Made by a program: the position numbers and the translations under genes. DNA of 64,000 nt from Purshia tridentata (Eukaryota > Streptophyta > Magnoliopsida > Rosales > Rosaceae). The notes below the pieces were generated by a model. That model did not search any database. It was not told where the DNA came from and saw only the letters and a list, made by a program, of their open reading frames with translations. The DNA lies in NCBI GenBank assembly GCA_003254885.1, contig QANT01008508.1:38859-102858 (forward strand), read 5' to 3'. How positions within the stretch are numbered: the first letter of the stretch is position 1; every line of letters starts with the position of its first letter. Below are positions 23,640-38,129 of this stretch, in pieces.

Positions 23640-26600
23640 TCACGTACTACTCAACTGCTCCTCATCTGACAGTTGCAAACACTCTTCCGGGTTGGCATAG
23701 AAATAGTCCTCCTCTTTAGGTCGGTCTTGGATCATCAACCTTTTAGTTGGGTTCCCCATGCGATCTGCATGAGATTCCTTTACTGCAGCTGAAAATTCAT
23801 CCCAATTCAAAGATCCGCTAGTGTACTGGTCAATCAAATCAACAAGAAGCCTTCTGTCCAGTAGAATCGTCTTCTTGAACCCAAGAAATCTGAAGAACCA
23901 TGAACACACAATATTGTATCATTTTAGATAAGAGGAAGACAAAGTATTACAGCAGGAAACTAACATAAGAGAAAGGAAATCCTAGGGCGGATAACGGTCA
24001 TGTGGAAAAACATCTATTCATCACTTAATATCAAGGATTATAACTGGGTGGGTTTGATTTCCAAAATCAATCCTCTGAAGCCACACACAACCACTAGATT
24101 CATTACACAATTACCATATAACTTCTAATATAAACAAATGAGAACTAAACTGTTTGGGGAAACTACCTGCGATGGCCTTCAACAACTTTAGCCATGTTTC
24201 CATCATATGTGGGAACAAAAATATCACTCTCCAATGAGACAAGATAATCCAATGCTGCCATTTGGGATGAGTGGTTTTGAAAAAACCTAAGGTCTGATGG
24301 TTCCAACAGTGTCTCCTTTCTAACCTGTTTGAACAAATCCAAAGGCAACCTTTTAAGAACAGAGAATAAAAAGTAACTAAATACCAAAATACATGAAGGT
24401 GGCTTCAGCTTTCATCTACTCACCAATTTCGGATAAGCCTTTGCAAGACTTGCCATTCTCCTCTCTGCACCGTAGATTTCACCAGCTGCAATATAAATCT
24501 GGATATTGGGATCAATGTCAAGTGCTCTCAGTGTAAGCGCAGTTTCTTCAGGTGTCAAAGGACACAAACCATCTTTCCTTTTCAGGTCAGAATTTATTAT
24601 TTTCTCTTTCCACCAGGGATAAGCATATCTGAAAAAAATACAAAAACCGTAAGACAGTAAAATTAATGACTGCATGGTACCCATTGATAGTCAAGTATAG
24701 GCTACCTCATTCTTGTCAATTCTTCCACCTCCTCATCATTGCAACCTTGAGTACAGCCAGAAAATGCCAACATGTCCATTTCATATCTAAGATGAAGTAC
24801 TAGGAATGGACCATTTTGCCTTAGAAGCTTGATAACCCTTTTACCTAACTCCTCTATCTGAGAAGTGAATCTCAGAGCACTAAAATTTACTCGGCATCGA
24901 AGTTTCTGAATCTCCAAAGGTTGTCCATTATTGGCAAGTCGTGCATCAGTTCTATTTAGATGTACAACTTTGTATTTTTGTATCAAAGGAAGAATCTGTA
25001 TGAGGCATAAGAATAACATATATTAATTTGAAATTAGGATAAACCGAACAGCTATGACAATGCAAAGCTAAAGACTTGCATCTCAATCAATATCAGAAAT
25101 TCAAGCAAATATGATGAGGTTTATTAATGTTTAAGAGTTGCAACATAGAGACTTTCTTGCCCAGCTATAGAGTTGTAAAAACAACGAAATGAACTGACCT
25201 GATTATGATAATAAGACATGTCAGACCAACTAACTGGTGGCATGGTATAAATCATCCCCAGTTCCACTCTCCTCTTAACCCTGGGAGGCAACTCTTTCAA
25301 TATGCGAACCTCATCTCTCAAGGAAGTGATGAAATGATCCACATCAAATATGTCTTGGAACTCACTGCCATATCAAGTAACATATAATCATTGACAGGTA
25401 AGAAATATATACTGGTGTCAATATTAAGTGGAAGAAAACTGACCATCCTTTTACAATTAAAACACATTCAAGTAACTTAAAAACTGTTAAGAAAAATAAA
25501 TCGGCATACCTTGGATCAGCCCAGAAGGAGGTTTTATCAAGTTCAGGGACTATAAGTGTGACGTTCAAATATCTTGCAATTGCAACCATGTCGCATATCT
25601 GTACACATCACCACCACGAAAGAAAATATGAAACTGGTAACCAGCTGCATGCACTAAGGAGATGTAAAGTAGTTTGACCACCAAGGATGAAGTCATGCCA
25701 ATAGACACAGCAAACAATTGTAACCACTCACCGCTGATCTCATTTGATTGAGTCCCCCGTTGCATGAAACCATCAGGTAACCATTGTTCTTATAAACCCC
25801 TAATGGCAACAAAACAATTCAGATTCAATACCAATTAAACCAAAAAAAGAAAAGAAAAAGACCAACTGGGAGAAAGTCAGGACAAGCATGAAGAAGGTAG
25901 AAAACACCGTAATTACTATTTCATAGGGATTGAATTTTCTAACACTATGGCATGCCAGACAGTAAACTTCATGATTTGTCATATCATACAAAGGGAAAAT
26001 CTAGAATTCTACATAAGTTATTTTGGAACTAGCTGTCGGCTTGTAATATCAAAGAACCGCCTGTATGCATCAGTTATCTTGAAACTAGCTGCATTCTGAA
26101 TTACTAGGTTCTACCGCCAAGTCTAGTACTAGTACTCATGGCGCAGGAATAGAACTCGTTTAAAGCCGGGGCAGCAGCAGAGCCATTCATTTCCATGGAG
26201 CACTAATATTTTGTTAACTAATAGTTTGCATCACACACAGACACTCAAGTGAGGAAATAGATTGGTTTCAGGAAATCTGCAAACACAGACTAAGCAATTA
26301 AGCACCGTCCCAGTTGAACCCACCAACACAATTAGCATCCAAAAGCAACCAAAGTATTCCTGGAGTGACATAATTACAAAACCACATCCAAATTACTTAG
26401 AAATGGCCCCAATTTCCTGAAAAACAAAGAAAAGAAAAAGAAAAACTCACTCTTGGGCGGAAGAGCTCTTGCCGGGAGGGAAGGCAGCTTGTCTTGCAAA
26501 ACGGAAGAGGCGGCAGCAGACTCCTGAGAGAAGCAAGAAGGCCAGCCTTTCAAAACCCTCGGCCCCCACATATCCCCCAAAGCCGTTAATTGTACGATAC

Positions 26601-26766
26601 ACGTCCACAACAAAACCGACGTCGTCGCGCGTATAATCCAAAGCTTCATTTTCGACCTCGAAGACGACGACGTGACCATCGAGCTCTTTAACTTGTCTCC
26701 GCCACCTCCTCCTAACACCTTGAACCCCATCAGTCCTTTCCTCTCCTTCTTCTCTATCTTGCACAT
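23640..26766 (-). CDS. Plant O-fucosyltransferase-like protein (GT106/DUF246)
   Basis: Eight exons: 26766-26451, 25799-25732, 25598-25510, 25364-25199, 24995-24706, 24628-24424, 24324-24167, 23889-23640 (513 aa). All joins close in frame. A basic N-terminus and one hydrophobic segment (about 42-62, [18 protein letters not shown]) indicate a type II Golgi membrane protein. Family landmarks in order are [25 protein letters not shown] (in part), [17 protein letters not shown], the HLRYEMDM substrate/donor motif (H281, R283) with [23 protein letters not shown] and [11 protein letters not shown]. The acceptor is not predictable; family members act on cell-wall polysaccharides or proteins. The ATG at 26766 is the first in frame after a leader intron; the codon at 26808 is GTG and lies inside that intron. 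Confidence 0.92.
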
Positions 26767-27406
26767 CAATCTCTCTCTCTGTCTCTCTCTCTCTACAATA
26801 CCAAGCACTCCACGAAACGGTTTGTTTTGACCAATGCCGGATCCAAAATAATGACTTTCTTTTTTTGAGCTCTGCTATATATAGAAACCAGCAAAGATCG
26901 AAAATTGAAACCTAAAGCAGAGCCAAATACTTACCACATTTTATCACAAAGTTGTCAAAGATTTCCTGCCAAAGTAACTCTCCCAAAGATTCCTTCCAAG
27001 AATTTCACCAAGAACCCTAATTAATTCCCTCAGCTCACTGCCCAACAGTGAAAGGTCCGATCTTTGGCGCACTACACTCCAATTCCAGAGCCGAACCAAT
27101 TAAAACCGAAATGCGAGGCGATATCCGGTCCCAGATCCGACGAATTCTCCGGCGAGATCAGTCGCCGGAGTGTCTTGCCGTGGACGGCCGGCGATTACAG
27201 AAAACAACGATGAAATGAGAGAAATGGAGAGAGAGAGAGAGAGGAGAGTAGTGTCATGGTGCGTGCGATGATTGTGAAGAAGAAGCAAAGACCGCGTGGT
27301 GGGGTGTGCGTGACGTGCACCGACGATCGAGCAGTGGGCTGAGTTTGAGTGTTTGTGTACGTACTTAAAAGTGAAGCCCAACCAATAAATGCCAGCCAGC
27401 TATATA
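26767..27406 (-). promoter_or_regulatory. O-fucosyltransferase promoter and leader
   Basis: A TATATAGC box at about 27406-27399 on the minus strand suggests transcription from about 27.37 kb through a CT-rich leader exon. Its donor (ATGTG|GTAAGT) falls at 26934/26933. A matching acceptor (ATTGTAG) ends near 26796, just upstream of the ATG. Inferred from consensus signals. Confidence 0.5.
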
Positions 27407-30400
27407 CGGATACGGCCGGCCCCGCAAGAATTATGTTTTTCACACGTGTCGCCCATCCTGCCCTTCAATCTTGACACATTGTGACCGGATCATGCGGTCT
27501 CTATCCGAAAGGTGGTTTCGGAATCGCCGTTGCTCTCCCAGGCATTATTTCTCTTGTCGAGACGCCGACAATATATCGCGATATTTACTTCCTCTCGTTT
27601 GGCCGCTGCTACACTTGGAATTCATAACATGCGTTTTAACTTTTAAAGTCTATGATTAGAGTATCTAATCACGAGGCTAAATTGTTAAACCTTGTTTAGT
27701 CTTAACAATGGATTGGGATCACAACCCAAAACGTCGAGTTTTCAAAGGCACGGTATTTTAGCGATATGTACAGTGAAAACTGGCTGTACTTGGACTGGCC
27801 GTAAAGCTCCGTCCCAGTGTCGGTTGGGCCGTCTCAACGGGACCTAACGGCGTCACTGTCAGAAGTGTCGTCCGATTGAACGAAAGATCTGAGGCTGTAT
27901 GTCGGCACACGTGTTGCAATCAGACGCCATCACGGTGAGTTGTGGGTCCGTTTTGAATCTGAGCGGGACGGACACTGTCCATTCTGCACAAGAGGGATGC
28001 AGATAGTGCACGCGCAAGTCACGCGCTCTGTTGCCAGTTGTTGGACAAGTAGCTTGGTCCCATTGGAGCGTGTATACACGCGCTTATAAGACATGTAGCG
28101 GTTGAGTTGGACCGTTGGAGTAGGAGATCCATAGCTCTTAGCAGTGGATCTAATGTTTCCATACTCAAGCCACTATTCAAGTGATTGATTCTGAAAAGCA
28201 AAAGGGTTCATTGTTTTTTCACAAATTAATTTTTTTTGTTTTTTTATGCTTAATTTGAATTCATTTGTGAATGTTTTAACTGCTCACTTTGTTTTAAATA
28301 TTTTATATACTCTTGTATGCAAATTAAATGGAAGTTTGGTAAATAATTAGTCCTTAATTCTGAGTTGATGTATTAAGATTGAATTAAGCATATATGTGTA
28401 ACTGGGTCACTATGGAATGGCTTAACTGTGAGAATTATATGATTTTTATGTTGACATGATGGTTGATTGGAGAAGATGGATCTAGCCCATATTATTTAGT
28501 ATATATGATACCCTTTTAAGTTCACATTATTTCCTTTCTATAAGAAGGAAAATAAAAAAAAAGAATGAATTAATCAAATTTGGGAAGTTGAATCTATTGC
28601 ATTCCAGAAATAAGCAATCCGCATATTTAGAAGTTGGATGGAAAGTGGTTGACATGTTCGAGTTTGGAAAAAAGTGTCTGGAAATCTGAGTTCAGTGGTA
28701 GGCTAGTTGGTAGTTGGTCATGTTAAATGAGTCGTGCGCACAATTTCAAGCTCTAATTACAGCATCAACGTGTTTTGTACGTGCATGCCACGTCAGGTGA
28801 TTTAAGCTTACAAGTCAACTGCCACAACTATCAAACCAAGCTAGAGTTTCGAATTTCCTTTGCCCCTCCCTGTAATGGATAGTAATATGGCAACCCATTA
28901 CGTACTCTTTTTAAGCTCCTACAATTCAATATGTCATTGAAACATTTTCAATGATATTTCGAATAATGAATTTAAAATTAGGATATATCATATGTTTTGA
29001 GTTTCGTCTTAACTACATTTTTACTTCCAGAACACTAGTGAGTTATTAATAAGTAAAACATGACCCCATTTATTTGATTTTATATGGTACAAATTTCTTA
29101 GTTTTATTGATTCACGAAAATGGATTATTGCGAATAATTAACATACGCCTACCTACCAACCAAGTAACAAGTTTATATATGGACAGATTAATGGGTTGAG
29201 GTGGTGGAGGAAGCTTCTGGTATTTAGTACTGAGTACGTACAATAGAAACTAGCTAATTTCTCGGTCTACTTATGTGAATGCACATGGCTGCTACGTCAA
29301 ATCCAAGTTACTATTCATACCCAATAATAATGCACCGAATTACTCGATCATTTGCAAAATGGAAATGAATTAATTCTAATATATATGAAAAATGATATAT
29401 TCAATGAACGTGAACATTGGACTTGGCTGCAAATATTCACAAACTAATTAAGGAATGAGATCAGCTTTAACTATTGGAGGCTGAATTATATACATGCATG
29501 ATGCATGCATTGTTGGTTGGGATTTTAATTGTTGGGGTCATGGTCATATATACTCCATAAATTAATTAGTTCACGTTGACGTTAAAGAAATAATAGAATT
29601 ATATATAGAAAGGCATGCCTTAATTAATAACTAGGTACCATAAAATTACACATAAGTTAATTAAGAGACAGCTAGCAGCTGGAATATTAATTGAGGTTTA
29701 ATTCTTTCAACTTAATTAAGTTTGTAATTTTATTAATGCAGCTAGCTAAGCAGTACGTACGTACATGACTACTTGATGCCTAGATAGCAGTCTATATCGA
29801 TCTGTTCTGAAGTTTTCTAATTAACATCATAAGATTAATACAAATCTAAAAATGGGTTATGTTTAGCTGTGAGGCAGCTGTTGAGTACCTCTTAGGTAAA
29901 GATGTAGGTCAGGTATTCATGTCATGCATCATGCTTCATCACTAAGTGGGATAGAAAGTAGTGGATGCCTATGTGCCTAGCTGCTTTATTTGCCAAGCAT
30001 TTACTTATTAAACAAAATTAAAAAGTATATAATGCATATTAGGTTATAAGACTATAAATTTGAACACAGTTTTATGTTTACAAACTGTGTGTAAAAGAAT
30101 ATAAAGTTGAGCAATTTATACTAGAAATTAATTACAAGCCTAACATGGACGGGGAATGGGTCCAATATCTATGCATTAATGCGTACATATACGAAATAGA
30201 GATCGAATCTAGGGACTGTAATTTCATCATTTAATACCTTTGAAGCTTCTTCCCATAATTCTACTATTATTATCCGATCTCCAGTACTGGTTGAGTTCGA
30301 TTCTGAATTATTGTCCTTTATTTTTCCAAGCAATTTTTTCTTTATTATTTACCCATTTATGAAGGAGAGCCATCTTGAAGCTTCACTTGTCTATACAAGA

Positions 30401-32477
30401 TATTGGAAAAGAGTTTCAGTACTAATTCTATTCCCAACTTTATAAATCTCCATATTTTAGTTTTTCATTTATTCAATTTTGGGTCTACATTAGACCTTGC
30501 AGCAAGTATGAAACAGATGTTTCAGATGATATGACATATAATCTACCACATCAATTAGGAACAATGGAACGATCAATTTGTTTCTAAAGTATATGAAAAT
30601 GATCCATTGAGATAGGTCACACTTAATTGCTGGACGGGTTGCTGTAGTGTATTAGTATTATAAATTTATTGAAATTGATTTCTCAAACACTTTAATTATA
30701 AGAAAAGATGATTTCAATTGCTATTCAATATATACTCGACCATTGTAATTATCATACAATTTAAAAAAAAAAAATTTATCATGCACTTGGTTCTCTTTTT
30801 GGCCAGGGATCATGCAAATGGTGTGTATTTTGGCTAGGAACCCAGAAAATTCGGTGGTTGACTGGTCTTTATCATATGATAGCATATTTAGAATAACATC
30901 CTAATCAATTGAATTATTTGCTTTTATTGAAAGAGCAAATATAAGCATCAATGTGATTAATAATTGTTTAAATCATATAAAAAAACAGAAGTTCCATACA
31001 TTATACACCACTCGATTCCAGTTCCTTAAAGACAAGGTTTTTTTGGAAATTTCAGAAATTATGCCAAAATGTGAATTATTTTAGGAGTACGTACGGGATG
31101 CAAAGAAAGATAAATATGCCAAGCCAAGACAAGATTGATATTAAATTTCAAATTTCGACCAAATAATTGAAAGTGGCAGTGACAGTGTGTAGATACCTTC
31201 ACGGATGATCATTCGTGAATGGACCAACCAAATCAAACCAAATTAATAAAATGTAGCACATCTCAGAATTCATTAGATTATATAAAGAAAGCTAACATAT
31301 TATATAATTAACATGTCGCATTCCGCACGAGGGAATAAGCAATACATGCCAAGCAACCTGACCTATATTATATATACATGCATATAGCAAAAGAAAGAAA
31401 TATAACTTGAATAATTGAATTGCACATATATACATGCATTATAGAATTATTAGCTCATTTTTGAAACAAATAAATAAAAGTCATGTTTTCAAATTTAATT
31501 CCATATATAAAGTTAAGTTAAAGCAGCAAATCCCAGATCATAAGGGATCTAGTCTCCTAGGTGGAAACAAATATAACTTAATTGATTATTAAGTAAGAAC
31601 CACAGAACCATTTTACAAGAAATTATCTCTAAATATCTGGGAATTATTTAATCAGAGACATCTGTTCTTGCTTGAGGATCTGAAGTCTGAAGATAAGACT
31701 TGTGGTTTTGAAGATAACAGTGCACAAAATCATCCAATCCCAAGTGCTTTCAATTTTTACAAGAGTTTTGGTTAACAGGTTTTGCATATTGTGCTTTATT
31801 AAGACCATTAATAGTGAAACTCCGGTCAGCACTGAAAATTCTAAATTCCACATTGAAGATGCTTGAGTATCAACAATACTACCAGCGATGCATGAAACCA
31901 ATGTAGGGCCCTATTGGGAGAAACAGCTAATATCATTGCGTTCTTCATTTCGGACTATACATTTACATGGTCATAATATATACATAAAAAGAAAACAAAA
32001 TGGAGAAACCTGTACTCATATATATATATATTCCTAGAAAAGCTTGAAGCATCCAGCTAGCAACACATGCTGTTAGAAAGAATATCAAGCTGACGAAGAT
32101 TTCTTTCTTTTCCATTTTCTACAGTTTATCTTTCTCTTCATCCTGTAGTTCAGCAAGTTTGAAACATTATCACTGTAACAGCACCCAAAAATAAACTGTG
32201 CAGACCTACACAATGAATCTGACTTGCCATTGGGGGGGTGGTTGGGTTCATCCCTAGAAGGTACTATTTTAAGAATATCAGGTATACAGAATACAGTTAT
32301 TGACTAGGTACTATGCTAAACTTGCTATTAATTGGTCAAAGTCCAATATCTAGACCATAAGGTGAAACCTCGCACATTTACATGCACACAAGCCAGAAAG
32401 AAGATTTCTTTTTTCGTTTTTCAAAAAAAAAAGGGGGAAAAAAGAGAGGCAGTCTTACCGAGCTGTCCACTAATTTG
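27407..32477. other. Gene-poor intergenic region, about 5 kb
   Basis: The first 800 bp are fairly GC-rich and contain ACGT cores (for example ACACGTGT near 27444 and CACACGTG near 27906). The rest is AT-rich. No ORF has a convincing domain, and I recognised no tRNA, rRNA or known miRNA. The stretch 32.0-32.48 kb is probably the 3' UTR of the BSD gene. Confidence 0.5.
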
Positions 32478-33961
32478 TCAAAGCTCAAAATCATCATCAA
32501 TGTCCCCATCACCCTCACCATCATCTGAAAGACCAAATAGATGATCACATACGAAAGCTTAAGATGCTCAATGCTATGTTGCATATATTATCTATGTATG
32601 TTACGCACTAAATAATGGGAATAGACTAAAAGTCTAAAACTCACAGATCAGAGAAAAAGAAAGTAAAGACTGGGATGATTTCAACATATAATTCCCTCAT
32701 CCTTCCTATGAGTGAAAACCATTGAATTTAGTCCATTCAAGAAAAAAATGACAGATAGGATGGATACTGGTGACTTTGTTAGACCATGCATCTAAACAAA
32801 TAGTTAATGTCAAGCCAAGAGCAACACATTAGTTGCATGGCCTATACAAGTACTCCACAAACTTAGTTTCTTCATTCATACTGATTTTCTAGCAGCTTGA
32901 ACAGTGTTCTGATAGGACTTGAACAATTGCACACTTCAAAATGTAAATAACCACAGCTACACATGGTAGCAAGTAACGAAACATTAGGGTTACCTAGATG
33001 GTCATCGCTGTCTCCAGGATCTCCCAGAAGAAATGCATCCAAGTCTTGCTCAGTAGTTGATGAGGTTGAGGTTATACTTTGATGCTTTGCTTCCTCCTCC
33101 TGGGGTTTAGAAGTTATTTCAACTTTTGTAGGTTCCTTTACTCTGTCATCTTTCAACTGTTCAGTTGACTTTAGTTTAACATCCTCCAGGTACCGCTTCT
33201 CATAGCTAGAAGGAAGCATAAGATAGGACAGTTCACCACATGTAAAAACAGTAAAGAAGAACCTAAGCAAAAGTAGTGAGGGCAATTATATAAATAATTT
33301 AAGGTCCAGAAGGCATGTACAAGAATGTATGGAAGCAATACTATCAAAATAAAATGCATATGCGAATCCAATTACATATTTGTTTTAACATCAATAAACC
33401 ATCTCCATTTACATTCAACAAAAAGTTTGGTACTGTTTTAAAAAACAAAATTCAATCACAATCCCTGCCTATGAATATACTGTACTTATAAATGTATTCT
33501 AAGAGACAGGGTACTTACGGTGCCACGTGACTGTTAACTAGTATAAAATATATCCTCCAAAATTTCCTTTCTTTCATAACACATGGGCACAACTCATATC
33601 TTAATTTTGAAATCTCCTGCAATCAAAGCATTTAGAAAATGCAGTTAATTGCATATACACTATCGTCAAAGAAAAGTGGTAATGTAGAAACTCAAAAAGA
33701 ATATGGATATCTGGCCTACTTGACATATAAAACAAAACCATGTCTAATTCTATGTAAGTATGAAGTTAAAGTTATCTTCGACCACTCCATTTGGTTCATT
33801 TGGTATCCCCACCAACATCAAAGACAGTCATTATGGCATGGACAGAAAACAGAACATGTAATGATCAGTTGCCAGAACAGTTTAAAGTAACCCTGACTTT
33901 AATATACTAGTTGTAAGATTAATGATCAGTTATCATCTGATTCCTATATCCCACAATTCTT

Positions 33962-33995
<34 letters not shown>

Positions 33996-34845
33996 CCTCC
34001 TTTTTAACCTCAGTGATTTTCTGTGAGGTGAATGAAGCTACCTCGACAATTGAAAGAACAAGATTGGCATGCTTTTCTTGCCACTCCGAAAGATCCTGCC
34101 TAACATTTGTGACTGTAGGGACATCAGAGAATGGTGTATCATCTGCACAGTGTAAACCACCAGTCCAATTATCTTTGAGCAATGAAAAACATAAAAGCAT
34201 CTAGTGATCGAGTTCATATTAAACCATTCAGCACACACATAGAAAACGCCACAAAAAAGTGCTTTTGATCTCCAAGCACTTTCCATTGACATGAAAATCC
34301 TGCTTTCAATAAATCATCATCAATTCATCATCCTCGCCTTTACTCAAAGAATATGACATAGCGTCAGCCACAAGGAAAATGCCTTAAGTACAAAATTTGA
34401 AGCAATATTTTTTTCATTTTTAAAACAACAGAGGTTGCTTCACTGAGACAAGCTCACAATGACGCCAAACAATTTCTCAGCAACCAAAAAAAAATGATTT
34501 AAATCCGTTAAAACAAGTACCTTGAATTGGAAAATCCTTAAAAGTGACCAAGGTGATTCCTTTAACAAAGTCTCTCAACTCCTCAGTGATTCCAAACGCT
34601 TCCAGATCCATCTCTTCGTGCTGAGTCTCCACAGGAGGTTGTTGCGTGGTGAGGGAGGGAGAGATGCCATCGGCTGCTAGCTGCTTGATGTGGTCGGCTC
34701 GCTTCAAGGCCTCGCCGGCGATCTCCTTGGACCGCTTGGCGGCCTCGGCGGCAATGTCGGACAGCTTCGCGCCGCCGATCGTTAGCTCCTGCGATCGCTT
34801 CGCCGCTTCCTCGGCGACGGTTCGGGCTTTGTACCAGAAGTCCAT
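32478..34845 (-). CDS. BSD domain-containing protein
   Basis: Five exons: 34845-34521, 34142-34042, 33616-33519, 33205-32994, 32524-32478 (260 aa). The N-terminal 55 residues form an Ala/Lys amphipathic helix with repeated (E)AAKRS units at about 14, 35 and 46. A BSD domain spans roughly residues 84-195: GITEELRDFVKGIT, then ISKLRYELCP and the invariant KFWRIYFILV. The tail is acidic and ends DDGEGDGDIDDDFEL. The BSD fold is shared with TFIIH p62 and synapse-associated proteins, but plant members of this small type have no settled role. A donor-like site 20 nt after the stop suggests an additional 3' UTR intron. Confidence 0.88.
33962..33995. repeat. Poly(T) tract of about 34 bp
   Basis: An unbroken T run inside a BSD-gene intron (A run on the transcribed strand). 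Its length is likely to vary and to be unreliable in assembly. Confidence 0.85.
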
Positions 34846-36290
34846 GGTTCTGCGCTGACTGAGCTTCGCTCCCTTGCAAATTGCTAATCACACAAAACAG
34901 AGTTTGATGGAGACGTGAATCTCAACCGTCCATTTAGTGGATTCCAGGTTCACATCCATCAACCGTCGATTTGATCCCACCGCCTCTAGGACTCCTCCTA
35001 TTGTTGAGTTGACACGTTGCTCATGTTGGACACGTTGCAGGAACACAGTTATTGCCAAAAACCCAAAAACATGTAATCCTTCTCACCAGGTGAGCTTTCC
35101 AAAAATGTCCTAAACTGTTGGCTTGGGTTTTTAAACCGAAATACCGCCTATCGAACCGCTGGCGCAACCGATCGAAACGATGTTCATTTGTGAAATATCG
35201 GTTTCGGTAGTATACCGTACCGTTCCGCCAATCTCGGCGTGTAATATGACACACCGACGGTTTATCGAAATCGAAAACTACACCAACCTCCATCAAACCA
35301 GCACCATCGAAACAGAACCAGCAAATTCCAATTAATGACCCAGAAAATTATGTTTTACATGGATTCTTATCCTCAGAGTAGTTAATGTTGAAGCAAACAC
35401 AACGTATATAAGCTTTCTTGTATTACGTTAGTGGAGAATGTATATACAAATGTGTTGTATTTGCTTATGCTTTTAAATAAGATTAGACCCAGCAGGCAGA
35501 GAAACAATCATTCAGAATATGAGCACTTAACGGTGCAAAGCCCAATATGAAAGTAAGATGAAAGCAAAGGGTTTGGAGGTAAAGCCTAAAGCCCAGCCCA
35601 TTGATTAGACAAGTAGGAAGTGGGAAATAGGGGATGGACAAATGGGTGGGGCGGGCCCGGGCTGCCGTAGGGCACTGAGAATATTCTGCAGTCCCGTCGC
35701 ATGCGGAGCATTCGCAACGTGTCTTTCTCTGCACATGTGACATGACCTTAGCAAGAGATGACTTTTATTTTTATTTTTATTTTAATTCATCTTTTGTGTT
35801 TGTATTGGCCTCGAATATTCCACGCTGGTTTCCACGTGTTCCGATGCCTTAATGCTCCTTCAGATTCCTCGCCGAGCTTTCCTCTCCATTTACATAAACT
35901 ACATTCACATACATTAATACATATGATATGCCCTCCGTTATTATATATTACATATTTCACTTCAAAACAACGCGTTGTTGTTCTTGTTTCCTGTTTCTTG
36001 TTTTTGCTACTCAACTACTTACTCTCTTCCCTAAACTTATTCCCACCTTCTAATTTCATTCTCTCTCTCTCTCCCCCCAACCCAAACCCATTCACTTCAC
36101 TTCATACTTCGAACCTAGCTTGCTAGCTTGATGTGCTAGCTGGCTCTTTATATTAATGCAGTTATATGACAAAAGGTGAGGTTGACAATTTTTTAACTGT
36201 TAAAAATTAAGGCAAAAGCTGCAAGAAGATCGAAGATCAATCTATCTAGCTTTACTTTAGAGTAAGTGAGATCTGGGATATATTATAGAT
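34846..36290. promoter_or_regulatory. Divergent intergenic region, BSD gene / PHL11-like gene
   Basis: A 1.4-kb spacer between two divergent start codons. On the plus side a CT-rich leader (about 36061-36076) and a donor-like AAAG|GTGAGG near 36175 with an acceptor just before the ATG suggest a leader intron for the PHL11-like gene. No other gene seen. Confidence 0.4.
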
Positions 36291-38129
36291 ATGCAGATGA
36301 ATAACTACGGCGGCAGTGGCGGTGGTGGTGGTGGTGGTGGTGAAGAGGGATACGAGAATGGGGTAATGATGACAAGAGACCCCAAACCAAGGCTAAGGTG
36401 GACTCCCGATCTTCATGACAGATTTGTGGACGCTGTCACTAAACTTGGTGGCCCTGACAGTATGTACATCCTCCTCTTACATTACCTTACTTACTTCTAA
36501 GTTCAGTTATTTGTTTACATATATATATATGCTAGCTTGTTAATTAATTACTGCAATTAATCATTTATACAATTTTCAGGCTTGCTAGATTATCATTCAA
36601 AGTTAAACAACAATTAATTTACGTACCCTTATAAATTTTTATATTTATAATCTGACATTGTCCATTTTATGAATTATACTAATTAAACTAGTAGCCAATT
36701 TTCCCACATTTATCATTTATCGATCATCCCAATAAAGACACGAGTCCCACTAATTTAATTTTCAAGAGGGTTTGTGTTTCAGAAGCAACTCCCAAGTCTG
36801 TGCTGAGGCTAATGGGCTTGAAGGGTTTAACATTGTACCATTTGAAAAGCCATTTGCAGGTATAAATATATACTTTGCCTCCTCTTGCTTCTTAATTTCA
36901 TTTAATTTTAAATTACTCTCATAATATCATTTTAGTTTTAAACACAAAAGCACTGCTAAACTAGTTAATTTGCAGAAGTATAGGCTCGGACAGCAGGCAA
37001 GGAAACAAAACTCTGTAGAACAGAACAGAGACAATAATGGTGAGCTCTAGAAACAAATTATTATCACAACTATACTTTCACATAAAATAGTTTAAACCTC
37101 TAGATCTTTTAATTAAAACTCTTTTGGAAATTAGAAGGTGGCCAAAAACATTATTGATGTGAACTTTTAAAGTTCCCAAAATTAACTTTATTATACTTTT
37201 CTGCTATTTTGCTGATATTTACTTCCATTCTTTCTTTTCTGGCCTTCGAACTTGCTGTACTAATGCTTCTTTTTTTGTTGGGTTCTCCTTTTAAATTATT
37301 TTTAGGGGATTCATATGTACATTTCAGCACTCATAATTCCACAGGGCCTAGCATCAAATCACCAAGAGGTAATAACGAACAAGGGTATGTGAAATCAATA
37401 CTTATTAACTACACTAATTAGTTCGATTACAGTTTAATTTTTATATTAGATTATGACGCCTTCTGATACTGATCAATAATGGTAATGCTAAAAACAGAAC
37501 AATTCCATTTTCGGAGGCACTTAAGTGCCAGATTGAAGTACAGAACAGATTGCAGGAGCAGCTTGAGGTATGTGTTTGCTCTCATGATCACAACTCAATT
37601 ATATATCATACATCATATAATTTGCTAGCTTAATTATCTCATTTTCAAAATAAATTTATATGTATATACCTGTAACCTGCCTATCTTAATTATATACTTG
37701 TATTAATAGGTTCAAAAGAAGTTGCAGATGAGAATTGAAGCCCAAGGTAAGTACTTGCATGCTATATTAGAGAAAGCCCAAAAGGGCCTCTCCCTGGACA
37801 TGAAGGGTCCCAATACTCTAGAAGCCACAGGGGCCCAATTTACAGACTTCAATTTGGCTCTATCAAATTTTATGGACAATGTGACTGAAGAAGATAGAAG
37901 AGGAAATATAACAGAGATGGACTATAATGATGCTTATAAGAAGAGCAATGGTTCAACTTTCCAGATTTTTGAAGAGGGAATTAGAGAAGAAAATAAAGAT
38001 ACAAGGCTTAAGGTTGAGGGGGGTTCCATACATTTTGACTTAAATACTAAAGGTAGTTATGATTATGTTGGTTCAAATGGAGCTGAATTCGAACCAAGAC
38101 TCTTTCATATACAAGATAGTACACTTTGA
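36291..38129 (+). CDS. MYB-CC (GARP) transcription factor, PHL11-like
   Basis: Six exons: 36291-36459, 36783-36859, 36976-37039, 37306-37384, 37498-37567, 37710-38129 (292 aa). After a poly-Gly stretch (residues 8-17) comes MTRDPKPRLRW and the single-repeat GARP/MYB domain (about 31-89), ending in LTLYHLKSHLQKYRLGQQ. The coiled-coil CC module with the LQEQLEVQKKLQMRIEAQGKYL block lies at about 146-175. The acidic Asn-rich tail has no known domain. MYB-CC factors related to PHR1 bind P1BS-type GNATATNC sites, and the LHEQLE-like helix dimerises. The RLMGLKGLTLYHL and short-tail features resemble Arabidopsis PHL11 rather than PHR1, so a direct phosphate-starvation role should not be assumed. 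Confidence 0.9.
36312..36341 (+). repeat. Coding GGT/GGC microsatellite (poly-Gly)
   Basis: A run of about ten glycine codons, mostly GGT, in the first exon of the PHL11-like gene. Length polymorphism is likely. Confidence 0.8.

Noticed and set aside
26767-26808. Longer N-terminus for the O-fucosyltransferase
   Set aside because: The upstream codon is GTG, not ATG, and lies before a likely leader-intron acceptor.
31644-31901. Minus-strand 85-codon ORF, partly hydrophobic
   Set aside because: Considered as a transporter fragment, but no diagnostic motif, no flanking exons and no promoter.
34201-36290. Additional coding exons between the BSD gene and the PHL11-like gene
   Set aside because: Several short ORFs exist, but none has conserved residues or consistent splice phases.
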